Assembly (NCBI GenBank): GCA_035685445.1
Contig: DASSAK010000049.1
Coordinates: forward strand, 1-21,945
DNA: 21,945 nucleotides
Reading direction: 5' to 3'
DNA from: DRGT01 sp035685445
Lineage (GTDB): Archaea; Thermoproteota; Nitrososphaeria; Nitrososphaerales; Nitrosopumilaceae
The notes beneath the pieces were generated by a model. The model was not told where the DNA came from. It saw nothing but the letters and a program-made list of their open reading frames with translations, and made no database searches. The position numbers and the translations under genes are program-made. Below are positions 15,182 through 21,945 of the stretch, piece after piece; position 1 is the stretch's first letter, and every line of letters starts with the position of its first letter.

Positions 15182-16417
15182 TTATTTTCTTATTCTATCC
15201 AAAAAAGAACCCTTCTTCTTTTTCTCTAATTGCCAAAGAACCTTGCTTTTGTGATAAATGGCTGTTCGATTATCAGGTTCGATTTCAAGTGCTTTATTGT
15301 AATATGTTAATGATTCTTCGTACTTTTTTAATTCCAAAAGTAATTTTCCTTTGTAACTTAGAGCATAAACATAACCAGGGGCAATTTGAATTGCCTTATC
15401 ACAATATTGAAGAGCCTCTTCAAATTTTCTCATATGTGCAAGGACCCACACCATAGAACATAGTGCCTTTACATTTGTAGAATCTAATTCAAGGGCTTTT
15501 TGACAAAAAAATCTGGCCTCTGCGTATTTTTTTAATGAAAAAAGTGAAACGCCTTTGCTATAATATGCTCTAATATTTTTGGGATCAATTTCTAAAACCT
15601 TGTCAAAGCATTCAATTGCTTTTTTAAACATGCCAGTTCGGTCATAAACAAATCCTTTGTTAAGCAATGCATCTATGTTATTTGGATCTACATCAAGAGC
15701 TTTATCTAGAAAAACAAAAATATCTTTATTTGAAAAACCAGCTAAATCAAGAGTCCATCCCTTTGCAACCAAAGCATTAACATTTTTTGGGTTAACCTCT
15801 ATGGCTTTAGTATAAAACTTCATTGCTTCTTCGTGTTTGTTTTGTTTTGCTAGTTTAGCACCTTCTTGATATAATTCCTGAGAGATTCGAGAATCTTCCT
15901 CTAAGGCTTTATTCAAGTAAAATATTGCATCCTTGTTTTTTCCTAATCTTCCTAAAACCACACTTTTATTGTAAAGCGCATTTGAATTTTTTTGATTAAC
16001 CTCAAGAACTTTATCTAATAACGAAATTGCTTCTTCGTGCTTTCCTAATTGGCTAAGATTTGTAGCCTTGTAGGTTAATGCGTCAGGATAATTTGCATCA
16101 ATTTCAAGGATCTTGTTAAAACATCCAATTGCCTCTTCGTGCTTTCCTTCTTTGTCTAATGCAAGTCCTTTATTGAGAAGGGCATCAATATTTTTTGGAT
16201 CACCTTTGATGACTAGATCAAAGGATTGTATGGCTTCTTTTGTTCTTTCAAGTTTGTATAATGTAGAACCCTTATGAAATTGTGCTACAAGATTTTCTGG
16301 TTCAACAGACAGTGCTTTATTAAAAAGCGATAAGGCTTTCTTCAATTCATTGTAATTTAACATTGTTATTCCTTCGTTAATAAAGTGCCAAGAATTTTTT
16401 GAAGTGCTAAAGATCAT
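15182..16417 (-). CDS. Tetratricopeptide-repeat (TPR) protein
   Basis: A 411-residue protein made almost wholly of about twelve TPR units of 34 residues, with the usual pattern (for example HEEAIGCFNKILEIDANYPD and FKKAIECFDKVLEIDPKNIR). Short basic ends (a KKKKGSFLDRIRK tail) flank them. No signal peptide, membrane helix or catalytic domain is seen, so it is a soluble scaffold for protein-protein contacts; the partner is unknown. One unit near residues 205-240 departs from the spacing (GFSNKDIFVFLDKALD). It converges with the symporter gene, 25 nt apart, and is divergent from the ureohydrolase operon. Confidence 0.9.
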   Translation of the reverse strand: MIFSTSKNSWHFINEGITMLNYNELKKALSLFNKALSVEPENLVAQFHKGSTLYKLERTKEAIQSFDLVIKGDPKNIDALLNKGLALDKEGKHEEAIGCFNKILEIDANYPDALTYKATNLSQLGKHEEAISLLDKVLEVNQKNSNALYNKSVVLGRLGKNKDAIFYLNKALEEDSRISQELYQEGAKLAKQNKHEEAMKFYTKAIEVNPKNVNALVAKGWTLDLAGFSNKDIFVFLDKALDVDPNNIDALLNKGFVYDRTGMFKKAIECFDKVLEIDPKNIRAYYSKGVSLFSLKKYAEARFFCQKALELDSTNVKALCSMVWVLAHMRKFEEALQYCDKAIQIAPGYVYALSYKGKLLLELKKYEESLTYYNKALEIEPDNRTAIYHKSKVLWQLEKKKKGSFLDRIRK

Positions 16418-16439
16418 AATTATTTTTTTAATTTATCTT

Positions 16440-16448
16440 ATCTTTATA
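16440..16448 (-). promoter_or_regulatory. TATA box of the TPR gene
   Basis: Minus-strand ACTATAAAG centred 27 nt before the ATG at 16417, the leaderless spacing. Confidence 0.45.
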
Positions 16449-16456
16449 GTTATGTC

Positions 16457-16468
16457 GTATATTACGCA
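16457..16468. promoter_or_regulatory. GTA-N3-TACGCA element, shared with the symporter promoter
   Basis: GTATATTACGCA matches GTAAAATACGCA at 13500-13511 in all but the 3-nt centre. Here it lies just upstream of the TPR promoter and about 80 nt before the ureohydrolase promoter. Its target is inferred only. Confidence 0.3.
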
Positions 16469-16576
16469 CAAGCGATCTACATTATTGTTATAACATCTTA
16501 TGATATGAAAAAAACTAAAACGTACTTTACCTAGACAGACTTAATTATCAATTCACGGTATAAAGTTTGAACAATT

Positions 16577-17695
16577 ATGGGCATGGAGTTTTATGGTGAT
16601 GATTACAAAGGTGCTGACATCGCACCATTTGTTGGAATTAATACGTTTTTACATTTACCATGGGTACGATCACATGCAGAATTAGTTGAAACAAATCCTG
16701 ATGTTGCAATTATTGGTGAACCATTTGACTTTGGTACAACAATTCGTCCAGGAGCTCGTTATGGTCCACGAGCAATTAGAGCTGCATCTACAATTCCATC
16801 TCCGCCATACGAACGCTTCAATATTGAAACAGGGGCTGATCCATTTGGAACATTTAGAACAATAGATTATGGTGATGTAGCAGTATCACCGGGCGATGTT
16901 GTACGTTCCCATAGGTTAATGACTCAAAAAGTTAAGGAGGTACTAGATCAAGATGGAATTCCTGTGATGCTTGGTGGTGACCATTCTATTACTTATGCAA
17001 ATGTAAGAGCATTTGCAAAAAAATACAAAAACATCGGAATGATTCATTTTGATACTCATGCAGATTGTGCTCCACAAGGATTAACGGGTTTCAAGTATGA
17101 TCATGGTGCGCATATTAGACGAATCATGGAAATGGGTTGTATGAAAGGTAAAAATTATTCTCTGGTAGGCCCTAGGGGTTATTGGCCAGGGCCAGATTTG
17201 TACAAATGGATGTCAGACAGCGATTTTCAGTGGTTCACTATGCTTGATGTTGAAGAACTAGGAATTGATTTGATTGCAAAAGAAATCGCTGATAGAGCAA
17301 ACGATGGAACAGATGCAGTTTATCTAAGTTGGGACATTGATTCTTTTGATCCTGCATATGCTCCAGGAACAGGGGAACCTGAACCTAATGGTCTAACATC
17401 AAGAGAAGGAATGAGGATGATGAGATTGTTATCAACATCGTTTGATCCTGATAGATTTGCAATGGATCTTGTAGAGATTGCACCAGCGTATGATGTGAGT
17501 GATCAAAGTTCCTACAATGGAGGAATCACATCAGGGCTTGGTCAGAGACTTGTTGTTGAAATGTTGGCGGGTTTATCGCTTACTAAAAGAGGATTAAAAG
17601 AAGGCAGTCCTGTTAGGCCACATAATTATCGTGGAACTGGGCATACATATGACTTTGGAAACGGCCCACATGCCGAAATTCCAAAACGAGATTGA
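16577..17695 (+). CDS. Agmatinase-family ureohydrolase (substrate uncertain)
   Basis: A dinuclear-metal hydrolase that releases urea from a guanidino compound. The 372-residue protein has all metal ligands: GGDHS (His 136), HFDTHAD (Asp 159, His 161, Asp 163), and WDIDSFDP (Asp 253, Asp 255), followed by APGTGEPEPNGLT. It is about 60-70 residues longer than typical bacterial agmatinase, with extra sequence at the N-terminus (about 1-40) and in the Trp-rich YWPGPDLYKWM region (about 202-212). Candidate substrates are agmatine, guanidinobutyrate, arginine or guanidine. Guanidine deserves weight because guanidinases of this family use nickel and a nickel permease lies in the same operon. The urea made would feed the urease here. 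Its stop overlaps the next gene's TTG by 4 bases. Confidence 0.88.
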   Translation: MGMEFYGDDYKGADIAPFVGINTFLHLPWVRSHAELVETNPDVAIIGEPFDFGTTIRPGARYGPRAIRAASTIPSPPYERFNIETGADPFGTFRTIDYGDVAVSPGDVVRSHRLMTQKVKEVLDQDGIPVMLGGDHSITYANVRAFAKKYKNIGMIHFDTHADCAPQGLTGFKYDHGAHIRRIMEMGCMKGKNYSLVGPRGYWPGPDLYKWMSDSDFQWFTMLDVEELGIDLIAKEIADRANDGTDAVYLSWDIDSFDPAYAPGTGEPEPNGLTSREGMRMMRLLSTSFDPDRFAMDLVEIAPAYDVSDQSSYNGGITSGLGQRLVVEMLAGLSLTKRGLKEGSPVRPHNYRGTGHTYDFGNGPHAEIPKRD

Positions 17696-18090
17696 TTCAC
17701 ATTAATGCTCTTGTCAAAGGCGAACAAGATATTCCTCCAATAACTAAGCAGTTTCAATATGATAATAGTTCAGAAGGAATTTTTTTTTCTGCAGTAGAAG
17801 TAATTAAAAAACGATTAGTAAATAATTTAAAAATTAATCTTAATGAAACACTTTTGTTTTATTGTGCATATGTCGTATTAGAATTACGTGCAGGTAAAAC
17901 AGTTTCTACCATAGAAAAAAATGTACATAGAATTTTATCTCCAGAAAAGGTCATGGTAGGAGTTCCAGAATCAATTCAAAGAATTATTTTTGAGATAAAC
18001 ATAGATAACAAATTAAAAGAAACCATCAAGTTTTATGAGCCAATCAAAATTAGTGATTACATTCTTGTTTCAAAAATAGATGATGATTAA
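17692..18090 (+). CDS. Urease-gamma-like (UreA paralogue) protein of unknown role
   Basis: By eye this 132-residue protein aligns without gaps over about 66 residues to the window's own UreA, with some 18 identities. LKINLNET matches LKLNYPES, LELRAGKTV matches EGARDGKSV, and ILSPEKVMVGVPESI matches VLTKDDVMSGVPEML; the ending TIKFYEPI matches TIHDPI with one inserted residue. It has an extra N-terminus of about 25 residues and a C-terminal tail KISDYILVSKIDDD that UreA lacks. No UreB or UreC partner is nearby. The TTG start overlaps the ureohydrolase stop (TTGA) and the permease follows after 3 nt, so it sits in the middle of a three-gene operon. It may bind, stabilise or metallate the ureohydrolase, or link it to urease; this is inference. 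Confidence 0.7.
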   Translation: MIHINALVKGEQDIPPITKQFQYDNSSEGIFFSAVEVIKKRLVNNLKINLNETLLFYCAYVVLELRAGKTVSTIEKNVHRILSPEKVMVGVPESIQRIIFEINIDNKLKETIKFYEPIKISDYILVSKIDDD

Positions 18091-18093
18091 AAA

Positions 18094-18846
18094 ATGTTAG
18101 AATTTTTTTTGAGTCAAATTCAGTCATTTACCCCCGCTCTTGTTTTAACACTCGGACTTGCAATTGGTCTACAACATGCTTTTGAACCTGATCACATAGC
18201 TGCTGTGACAACTCAAATTTCACGTCAAAAAAATAAATCACAATCACTAAAAGATATGATAAAAGAAGGCAGTCTCAAATCTTCAGTTATGGGAGCACTA
18301 TGGGGTGCAGGTCATACCACAACGCTGGTTTTGGTAGGCTTATCAGTGTACGTGTTATCAATAAAAATTCCTGATGTTTTTTTTGTTAGCTCAGAATTTA
18401 TTGTAGGAACAATGTTAATTTTTCTTGCACTTATGACGCTTTCAAATAGAAAAATATTCAAAATCAAGCACATGCACGTACACGCACATGAAGATGGTAC
18501 GGTTCATACTCATCCACACGAACATAACAATGATCACAAGCATGGTCACAAATCATATCTAATTGGATGCATACATGGATTAGCTGGAAGTGGGGCGTTG
18601 TTAGTTCTGGTTGCAGGAACGCTTAGTAACATTCAAGACATGTTAAGTTTTATTTTGATTTTTGGGATTGGTTCCATAATTGGAATGGCTTTGGTAAGTA
18701 GTTTGATTGGAATACCATTTGCATTATCACATAAAGCTGTATCTTTAGAAAAAACACTCCGATACATAGTGAGTTCTGTGAGTTTTCTAATAGGAATTTC
18801 TATTGTTTATGAAATGGTATTTATTGAAAAATTATTTAGCTTTTAA
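18094..18846 (+). CDS. Nickel permease of the UreH/NiCoT group with a His-rich loop
   Basis: A 250-residue membrane protein with about six hydrophobic segments. The transport motif of nickel/cobalt permeases, H-x4-D-H, is present as HAFEPDH (28-34), and the second conserved element GALWGAGHTTTL is at 67-78. Between helices, residues 126-152 form a loop with about a dozen His (HMHVHAHEDGTVHTHPHEH then DHKHGHK), a likely metal sensor or buffer. Cobalt transport is possible, but the urease and ureohydrolase context favours nickel. It is the last gene of the ureohydrolase operon. The loop shares HxHxDGTVHxH with the chaperonin-like protein's tail. Confidence 0.88.
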   Translation: MLEFFLSQIQSFTPALVLTLGLAIGLQHAFEPDHIAAVTTQISRQKNKSQSLKDMIKEGSLKSSVMGALWGAGHTTTLVLVGLSVYVLSIKIPDVFFVSSEFIVGTMLIFLALMTLSNRKIFKIKHMHVHAHEDGTVHTHPHEHNNDHKHGHKSYLIGCIHGLAGSGALLVLVAGTLSNIQDMLSFILIFGIGSIIGMALVSSLIGIPFALSHKAVSLEKTLRYIVSSVSFLIGISIVYEMVFIEKLFSF

Positions 18847-18905
18847 AAAACCAATTAGATTCTAATTTCACAAAATTATTTATCTTATCTAATTCTGACA
18901 ACATC

Positions 18906-19256
18906 ATGAAGGATATTGAGTTAAAACTGGATTCTCAGACAATAAAACCAAATTCTGAAATCATGGGGACAGTTACTGTAAATTTTCCAGGAAGATATGA
19001 TGGAATTGTGATAAACACTCAAATTCTTAATTCAAATGAACTAATTGTTTACAAATCTTATAATGGAAAAAAAATTTCAGATAATGTATCTCGTTTGTTT
19101 ATCAGTAAAGATGCAATGCCAGACAATAAAGCTGTTTTTACAGCATCTATCGAATTTGAACCAAAAGAAACTCACGAGGTAAAGTTTCGTGCATCAATTA
19201 TAGAACAACATAAAGAGATAGAAAGCGATATACTGTTTGCTAAATTTTCATCCTAA
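18906..19256 (+). CDS. Small beta-rich protein, possibly arrestin-like
   Basis: A 116-residue soluble protein of unknown function without Cys. Its order of predicted strands (IELKLDSQTIKPNSEIMGTV, YDGIVINTQILNS, LIVYKSYNG, KAVFTASIEFEP, HEVKFRASIIE) and the phrase 'LDSQTIKPNSEIMGTVTVNF' recall the N-terminal half of arrestin/SpoOM-like beta sandwiches, which open with a similar strand pair. The match is by pattern only. A TATA-like ATTATTTATC lies about 25 nt before the ATG. Its stop overlaps the last bases of the convergent cupredoxin gene by 4 nt. Confidence 0.7.
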   Translation: MKDIELKLDSQTIKPNSEIMGTVTVNFPGRYDGIVINTQILNSNELIVYKSYNGKKISDNVSRLFISKDAMPDNKAVFTASIEFEPKETHEVKFRASIIEQHKEIESDILFAKFSS

Positions 19257-19720
19257 AATCTTTGCTTTGTGATAATTATTTTTCCAGTCATCCATGGATG
19301 AGGCTCACAATGGTATTCTATTTCATGTTCCTCAGTGAAAAGAAATGCATATTCTTCTCCTGCTAAAACAACGCCTGGTGAGCCAAATGCACCACTATAC
19401 GAGTCTTCAGCTCGATGATCAGGAGTTACGGTATGGGGGGTATCATCAATGTTTCTCCATATTACATGATTGTCTATTCCCAGCTGAATGTTAACTAATT
19501 TTGGAACAAAATTATCTTGCTGGTTTGGATTTGCAGAGCCCTCAATCATTTCAATAATTGTTTCTTGTACGGGATGTAGAATATGTTCATCGACAGATGG
19601 TTTTGCCAAAGATTCTGGAAGATAATACATTTGATAGAATGCTATTCCAACAGATAATCCAACTATAACTGTGATGATTCCAATTCCATAAGCATGACTT
19701 GTTGTTGATGAGCTCAACAT
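19253..19720 (-). CDS. Membrane-anchored cupredoxin (plastocyanin/amicyanin-like)
   Basis: A blue copper electron carrier. The 155-residue protein has one N-terminal hydrophobic anchor (about 11-33), a linker, and a cupredoxin domain with Type 1 copper ligands His 96 (DTPHTVTP), Cys 138, His 141 and Met 144 (YHCEPHPWMTGK). The C-x2-H-x2-M spacing is that of amicyanin rather than of plant plastocyanin. It faces the outside of the cell and likely shuttles electrons between the cytochrome b/Rieske complex, ammonia oxidation and a terminal oxidase, in place of cytochrome c. It follows cytochrome b on the same strand but has its own TATA box, so it can be expressed separately. Confidence 0.93.
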   Translation of the reverse strand: MLSSSTTSHAYGIGIITVIVGLSVGIAFYQMYYLPESLAKPSVDEHILHPVQETIIEMIEGSANPNQQDNFVPKLVNIQLGIDNHVIWRNIDDTPHTVTPDHRAEDSYSGAFGSPGVVLAGEEYAFLFTEEHEIEYHCEPHPWMTGKIIITKQRF

Positions 19721-19740
19721 TTCGGGTGGTTGTTGAAAGT

Positions 19741-19749
19741 CTTATAAAG
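19741..19749 (-). promoter_or_regulatory. TATA box of the cupredoxin gene
   Basis: Minus-strand CTTTATAAG, a strong archaeal TATA match centred 25 nt before the ATG at 19720. It lies in the 51-nt gap after cytochrome b. Confidence 0.55.
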
Positions 19750-19771
19750 CTTGTTTAGGTTGATTGAAAGT

Positions 19772-21349
19772 TTACGGTTTGTTAAGATCTGAAGTTCCAA
19801 CATTTGGATTCTTTTGGTCAAATCCTAAATCAGCATCAACTTTTGGTGCAGGAACCTCTTGTGGAATTTCTTTTGATTGTTTTTCATCATCTGTTTTACC
19901 TTCTGGAAGTTGTGGAGTTTCGGCTTCTTTTGGAGCTTCAAGTGCACTAGGTTTTTCTTCTGACAAAGGTTCTGGTGGGGGAGGTGGAACATTCTTTGCT
20001 TCATTTAGACCAAATCTATACACATGGAAGAATGCAGCAAATACAATAAGGATTAGTCCCACAAAGAACAATGAAATATTCTTCATTCCAGTTAATGCTG
20101 CATTGTATGCAGAGATGTTAAGGAACACCAAGAATGCAATTAACGCAATGATTACCCAGTTTATCCATTTTTCAGAGAGATTAATTGTAGCGACCTTCTT
20201 TGGACCTTTTTCCTTGGCAAGTTTTGCTTTTCGTTCTGCCTCTTTTGCTAAATGAATCATCATGTAGCTAAATCCAAAACTAAGTGGAACCAGCAATATC
20301 ATTACAGAGTAAAGAAAGATTGGATCAATTACTAGTCTCTCTACTAGAGGTATTGTAGTGTCAGATGGAATATAGAATCCCCAATAGGTGGTCACCATAA
20401 TTTGTGAAATTCCTGTAATTCCAAATGCCGTAATTATGGGACGATCTTTCCAAGAGAATTTCTTGTATCTATCTATGAATGGAATTAACAATAGTGATAA
20501 TATGAACAGACCCGGCCACAAGACGCCTGTAACAAATTTGTCGTATTGCGTCCGCAAAAATGCGTATAATCCTGTCAGATACCATTCAGGAACTGTAATC
20601 CCTGGCGGTACCGTTGGTTCAAACTTGAAGCCCAAATCAATTGGGAAAACTCCTCCCGTAATGAGAATGGCCCCGCCTATTGCCATCACCATGGGTACAT
20701 CAAATACTAAGAATCTTGGAAAGTGCACTGCCATCAAACCAAGCATTACAAGCGGTAAAATGAACACGTGTTGAGCATAGAATCTTAAAACAAAGTCGTG
20801 AAACCCAGACCCAAACATTGCATCACGAATCGTCGGCCCGGCTACAGGTATAGAGTTTGTTAACGAAGCTGCAATGCTAATTGCCAGCTCTGCTCTTTCA
20901 CTAAATATTACGTCGTATCCAGTAAATGCTTCAAGAATTGTTACTGTTCCAAGAATTACTCCAGTTACCCAAAGAATTTCGTTTCTAATTTTGTATCTTC
21001 CACTAAAGTATTGGTAATACATGTGCAATATTGCCAAAAGAACCATTGCGTTTGAGCCATGATAGTGAATATTTCTAATGTGAAATCCAAATGGCACTTC
21101 ATCGTTGATAAATGCGACACTATCCCACGCTCTTGTGATTATTGGTTCATAATAAAACATCAAAAGTGCGCCTGAAATTCCTAAAATTACAAAAGTAATG
21201 AAAGTGAGCATTCCCAAAAATCCAAATGGACTTACAAATCTTGCTGGAAATGAAAATTTAATTGCTGTAAATATAGTTCGGTCTAGACCATCCCAAACCC
21301 AATACAAAAAGCTGACAAATCCGGTTCGTCTATGAAGCGAAGCGTCCAA
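19772..21349 (-). CDS. Cytochrome b subunit of a Rieske/cytochrome b complex
   Basis: Core quinol-oxidising subunit of a complex III-type enzyme. The 525-residue protein carries both heme ligand pairs: His 95 and His 109 (NIHYHGS, ILHMYYQYF), and His 194 and His 209 (YAQHVFIL, MAVHFPRF). The second pair is spaced 15 apart, as in cytochrome b6, not 14 as in cytochrome b of bc1. The Qo-site motif PEWY (254-257) is in the same chain, so it is the unsplit form. About ten hydrophobic segments are seen. From about residue 449 a Pro/Glu/Lys-rich tail of some 75 residues (VPPPPPEP then KPSALEAPKEAETPQ) replaces the usual end. The TTG start overlaps the Rieske gene by 20 nt, indicating coupled translation. 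Confidence 0.93.
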   Translation of the reverse strand: MDASLHRRTGFVSFLYWVWDGLDRTIFTAIKFSFPARFVSPFGFLGMLTFITFVILGISGALLMFYYEPIITRAWDSVAFINDEVPFGFHIRNIHYHGSNAMVLLAILHMYYQYFSGRYKIRNEILWVTGVILGTVTILEAFTGYDVIFSERAELAISIAASLTNSIPVAGPTIRDAMFGSGFHDFVLRFYAQHVFILPLVMLGLMAVHFPRFLVFDVPMVMAIGGAILITGGVFPIDLGFKFEPTVPPGITVPEWYLTGLYAFLRTQYDKFVTGVLWPGLFILSLLLIPFIDRYKKFSWKDRPIITAFGITGISQIMVTTYWGFYIPSDTTIPLVERLVIDPIFLYSVMILLVPLSFGFSYMMIHLAKEAERKAKLAKEKGPKKVATINLSEKWINWVIIALIAFLVFLNISAYNAALTGMKNISLFFVGLILIVFAAFFHVYRFGLNEAKNVPPPPPEPLSEEKPSALEAPKEAETPQLPEGKTDDEKQSKEIPQEVPAPKVDADLGFDQKNPNVGTSDLNKP

Positions 21350-21935
21350 ATCCTACAACCCCATTTGCGTTTACACCCCACGTTGGTGGTTTAATCCATA
21401 AAAATCCATCAGAGTCTGCCTCCAAGTCAAGCTTTGCAAGTGTGTTTGATGGTGGAGCTTGAAGTGAGGCAGGTCCCAGAAATGCTGTTCCTGTTAATGG
21501 ATCATACATACTACCATGACATGGACATTCTCCTCTCTTTCTACCTTCCTCAGGCCAATATTTCCACAAACACCACAAATGCAAACAAACCATACTGTAA
21601 ATTCTAAATGCGCTAACATCTTTCTTGCTACCTCCTAATTCTTCTGGCAAACGAATGAATTGCCATTTTCTAAATGCCTCTTCATCTAGTACCTCATCAC
21701 CAGTTTCAGGATAAGTAATTACTTCAGCATGATTTACTGGAAAGGTGTTGATATTTGCCTGTGTTCCATCAGGAAGAATTACTTTGACTTTTTCAAGAGA
21801 TGCAGAAGATGGGTTTGGCATAAAATTTCCCCAAGGCACAAACGGAGCAAATGCCAAAGCTGTGCCTGCAGCCCCCATCAATTTTAGAAAATCTCTTCTA
21901 GAAAGCCCACTAGAGCCGTTATCCTGCTCTGACAT
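21330..21935 (-). CDS. Rieske iron-sulfur protein with a Tat signal
   Basis: Partner of the cytochrome b below; takes electrons from quinol and passes them to the cupredoxin. The 201-residue protein begins with a twin-arginine signal SRRDFLKLMGAAGTALAFAPF (anchor about 12-34). The cluster ligands are Cys 117 and His 119 (VCLHLWC) and Cys 137 and His 140 (CPCHGSMYD), and the disulfide pair Cys 122 / Cys 139 is kept. A basic, Trp-containing loop (about 123-136) separates the boxes. The ATG at 21935 has a Shine-Dalgarno GGAG 6 nt upstream, which decides the start. That leader could also hold the end of an upstream gene (in-frame GGA GCT TGA at the window edge). Confidence 0.94.
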   Translation of the reverse strand: MSEQDNGSSGLSRRDFLKLMGAAGTALAFAPFVPWGNFMPNPSSASLEKVKVILPDGTQANINTFPVNHAEVITYPETGDEVLDEEAFRKWQFIRLPEELGGSKKDVSAFRIYSMVCLHLWCLWKYWPEEGRKRGECPCHGSMYDPLTGTAFLGPASLQAPPSNTLAKLDLEADSDGFLWIKPPTWGVNANGVVGFGRFAS

Positions 21936-21941
21936 GTCAAG

Positions 21942-21945
21942 CTCC
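21942..21945 (-). promoter_or_regulatory. Ribosome binding site of the Rieske gene
   Basis: Minus-strand GGAG, 6 nt before the ATG. It is notable because most genes here look leaderless; an SD suggests this gene is internal to a transcript that begins outside the window. Confidence 0.5.

Noticed and set aside
15182..16417. TPR repeats as a DNA-level repeat array
   Set aside because: The repetition is at protein level with diverged codons; it is a normal TPR gene.
19764..20255. Plus-strand frame of 163 residues, Ser/Gly/Phe-rich
   Set aside because: It is the complement of the Pro/Glu/Lys-rich tail of cytochrome b; the biased composition explains the open frame.
1..21945. Mobile element, CRISPR array or recent gene transfer
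   Set aside because: No transposase, integrase, spaced direct repeats or sharp composition change was seen; urease genes have the same A/T-rich codon use as the neighbours.

Overview
This window comes from the chromosome of an ammonia-oxidising archaeon of the Nitrosopumilus type (Nitrososphaerota/Thaumarchaeota). The support is low GC content, TTG starts, archaeal TATA boxes lying about 25-28 nt upstream of start codons (leaderless genes), an archaeosine-type tRNA-guanine transglycosylase, an archaeal CPSF2-type nuclease, a group II chaperonin, and a Rieske / cytochrome b / cupredoxin cluster of the kind found in marine ammonia-oxidising archaea. No mobile element, integrase, CRISPR array or rRNA was seen.

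Layout. Positions 1-4850 are housekeeping: the tail of an adenylate-kinase-like gene, tgt, a ferredoxin, a small conserved protein, an aCPSF2-like beta-CASP nuclease overlapping in context with an 8-oxoguanine DNA glycosylase, and tRNA-Arg(TCT). Positions 4947-12194 are centred on urease. On the minus strand ureE-ureF-ureG-ureD is followed by a divergent chaperonin-like gene. On the plus strand, divergently, lies ureA-ureB-ureC. The two arms share a 95-bp promoter region with a 9-bp dyad. Positions 12245-15156 hold a small unknown protein, a protein of three ribbon-helix-helix-like repeats, an unlisted 55-residue membrane microprotein, and a sodium/solute symporter likely to import urea. A TPR protein follows. 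Positions 16577-18842 are a tight plus-strand operon: an agmatinase-family ureohydrolase, a protein I recognise as a diverged urease-gamma (UreA-like) paralogue, and a His-rich nickel permease of the UreH/NiCoT kind. Positions 18906-21935 hold a small beta-rich protein and a minus-strand Rieske - cytochrome b - cupredoxin set.

How it fits together. The symporter and the ureohydrolase would supply urea, from outside and from a guanidino compound respectively. Urease (UreABC) splits it to ammonia for ammonia oxidation and bicarbonate for carbon fixation. The permease brings in nickel, and UreE/F/G/D insert it. The Rieske/cytochrome b/cupredoxin genes belong to the electron transport chain fed by ammonia oxidation.

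Most unusual points: (1) the UreA-like protein lies in the ureohydrolase-nickel permease operon, away from urease itself. (2) The chaperonin-like protein behind ureD has lost both acidic residues expected for ATP hydrolysis and ends in a His-rich tail. (3) That tail shares the pattern HxHxDGTVHxH with the cytoplasmic loop of the nickel permease 11 kb away. Together these suggest a nickel-handling layer around urea metabolism that I do not recognise as described.
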